From Mesostigma viride (taxonomy: Eukaryota > Streptophyta > Mesostigmatophyceae > Mesostigmatales > Mesostigmataceae), in the NCBI GenBank assembly GCA_009746045.1, contig RPFO01000104.1:4536477-4593976 (forward strand): DNA of 57,500 bases, read 5' to 3'. Under the pieces are notes generated by a model. The model ran no database searches and was not told the DNA's origin. It saw only the letters and a list, made by a program, of their open reading frames with translations. Of this stretch, positions 57,361 to 57,500 are shown in pieces. Position 1 is the stretch's first letter. Every line of letters starts with the position of its first letter. A program made the translations under genes and the position numbers.

Positions 57361-57500
57361 CTGCAGGGAGAGGACATCAGACATGGGGGGGGCCAACGCA
57401 AGTGAAAGGGGCCGACGCAAGTGCAACCATGGAGGAAGGGTCAGAAAGTGGTGCCAGAACAGTAATGCGGAAAAAAATTATACTACTATAAAAAAGAAGA

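Overview
The window comes from an intron-rich eukaryotic nuclear genome, most likely a flagellated microalga. Codons are GC-rich, introns are long and lower in GC, every splice site used is GT-AG, and no bacterial-style operon or ribosome binding site is present. The gene content (EF-hand protein with many short exons, malic enzyme with a presequence-like N terminus, Tas-type aldo-keto reductase, GPN1-type GTPase, multi-pass membrane protein with a C-terminal EF-hand pair) fits a green or prasinophyte-like alga, but the lineage cannot be settled from this sequence alone.

Five protein genes were rebuilt exon by exon; all reading phases close. They alternate in strand. (1) Minus, 9278 to beyond the left edge: protein with five EF-hand loops, nine exons visible. 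(2) Plus, 10822-23882: malic enzyme, 11 exons, 699 codons, including a 27-nt microexon. (3) Minus, 35400-25742: Tas-like aldo-keto reductase, 8 exons, 359 codons. (4) Plus, 36394-42441: GPN1 GTPase, 6 exons, 445 codons. (5) Minus, 57360 (and beyond the right edge) to 45063: membrane protein with at least six hydrophobic segments, an EF-hand pair and a long Ser/Pro/Arg-rich tail, 11 exons visible. Genes 1/2 and 3/4 are divergent pairs sharing 1.0-1.5 kb promoter regions; 2/3 and 4/5 are convergent. A frame-broken LINE ORF1-like remnant lies between genes 4 and 5.

Most of the remaining DNA is intron filled with simple repeats, minisatellites and fold-back elements. Three features stand out. First, an 883-bp element at 5823-6705 consists of three 206-bp perfect or near-perfect palindromes separated by two copies of one roughly 132-bp cargo in opposite orientation, flanked by a 5-bp target duplication. 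The cargo carries a consensus pol III B box. Second, in all five genes the introns contain degenerate tandem copies of the adjacent exon edge together with its splice site, giving rows of decoy donors or acceptors next to the real one. Third, C-rich or CT-rich simple repeats sit just upstream of many 3' splice sites on the sense strand, as if polypyrimidine tracts had expanded. Smaller elements include a Harbinger/Tourist-like MITE with a TAA duplication, a roughly 600-bp inverted repeat inside a GPN1 intron, and a short dispersed motif seen eight or nine times.
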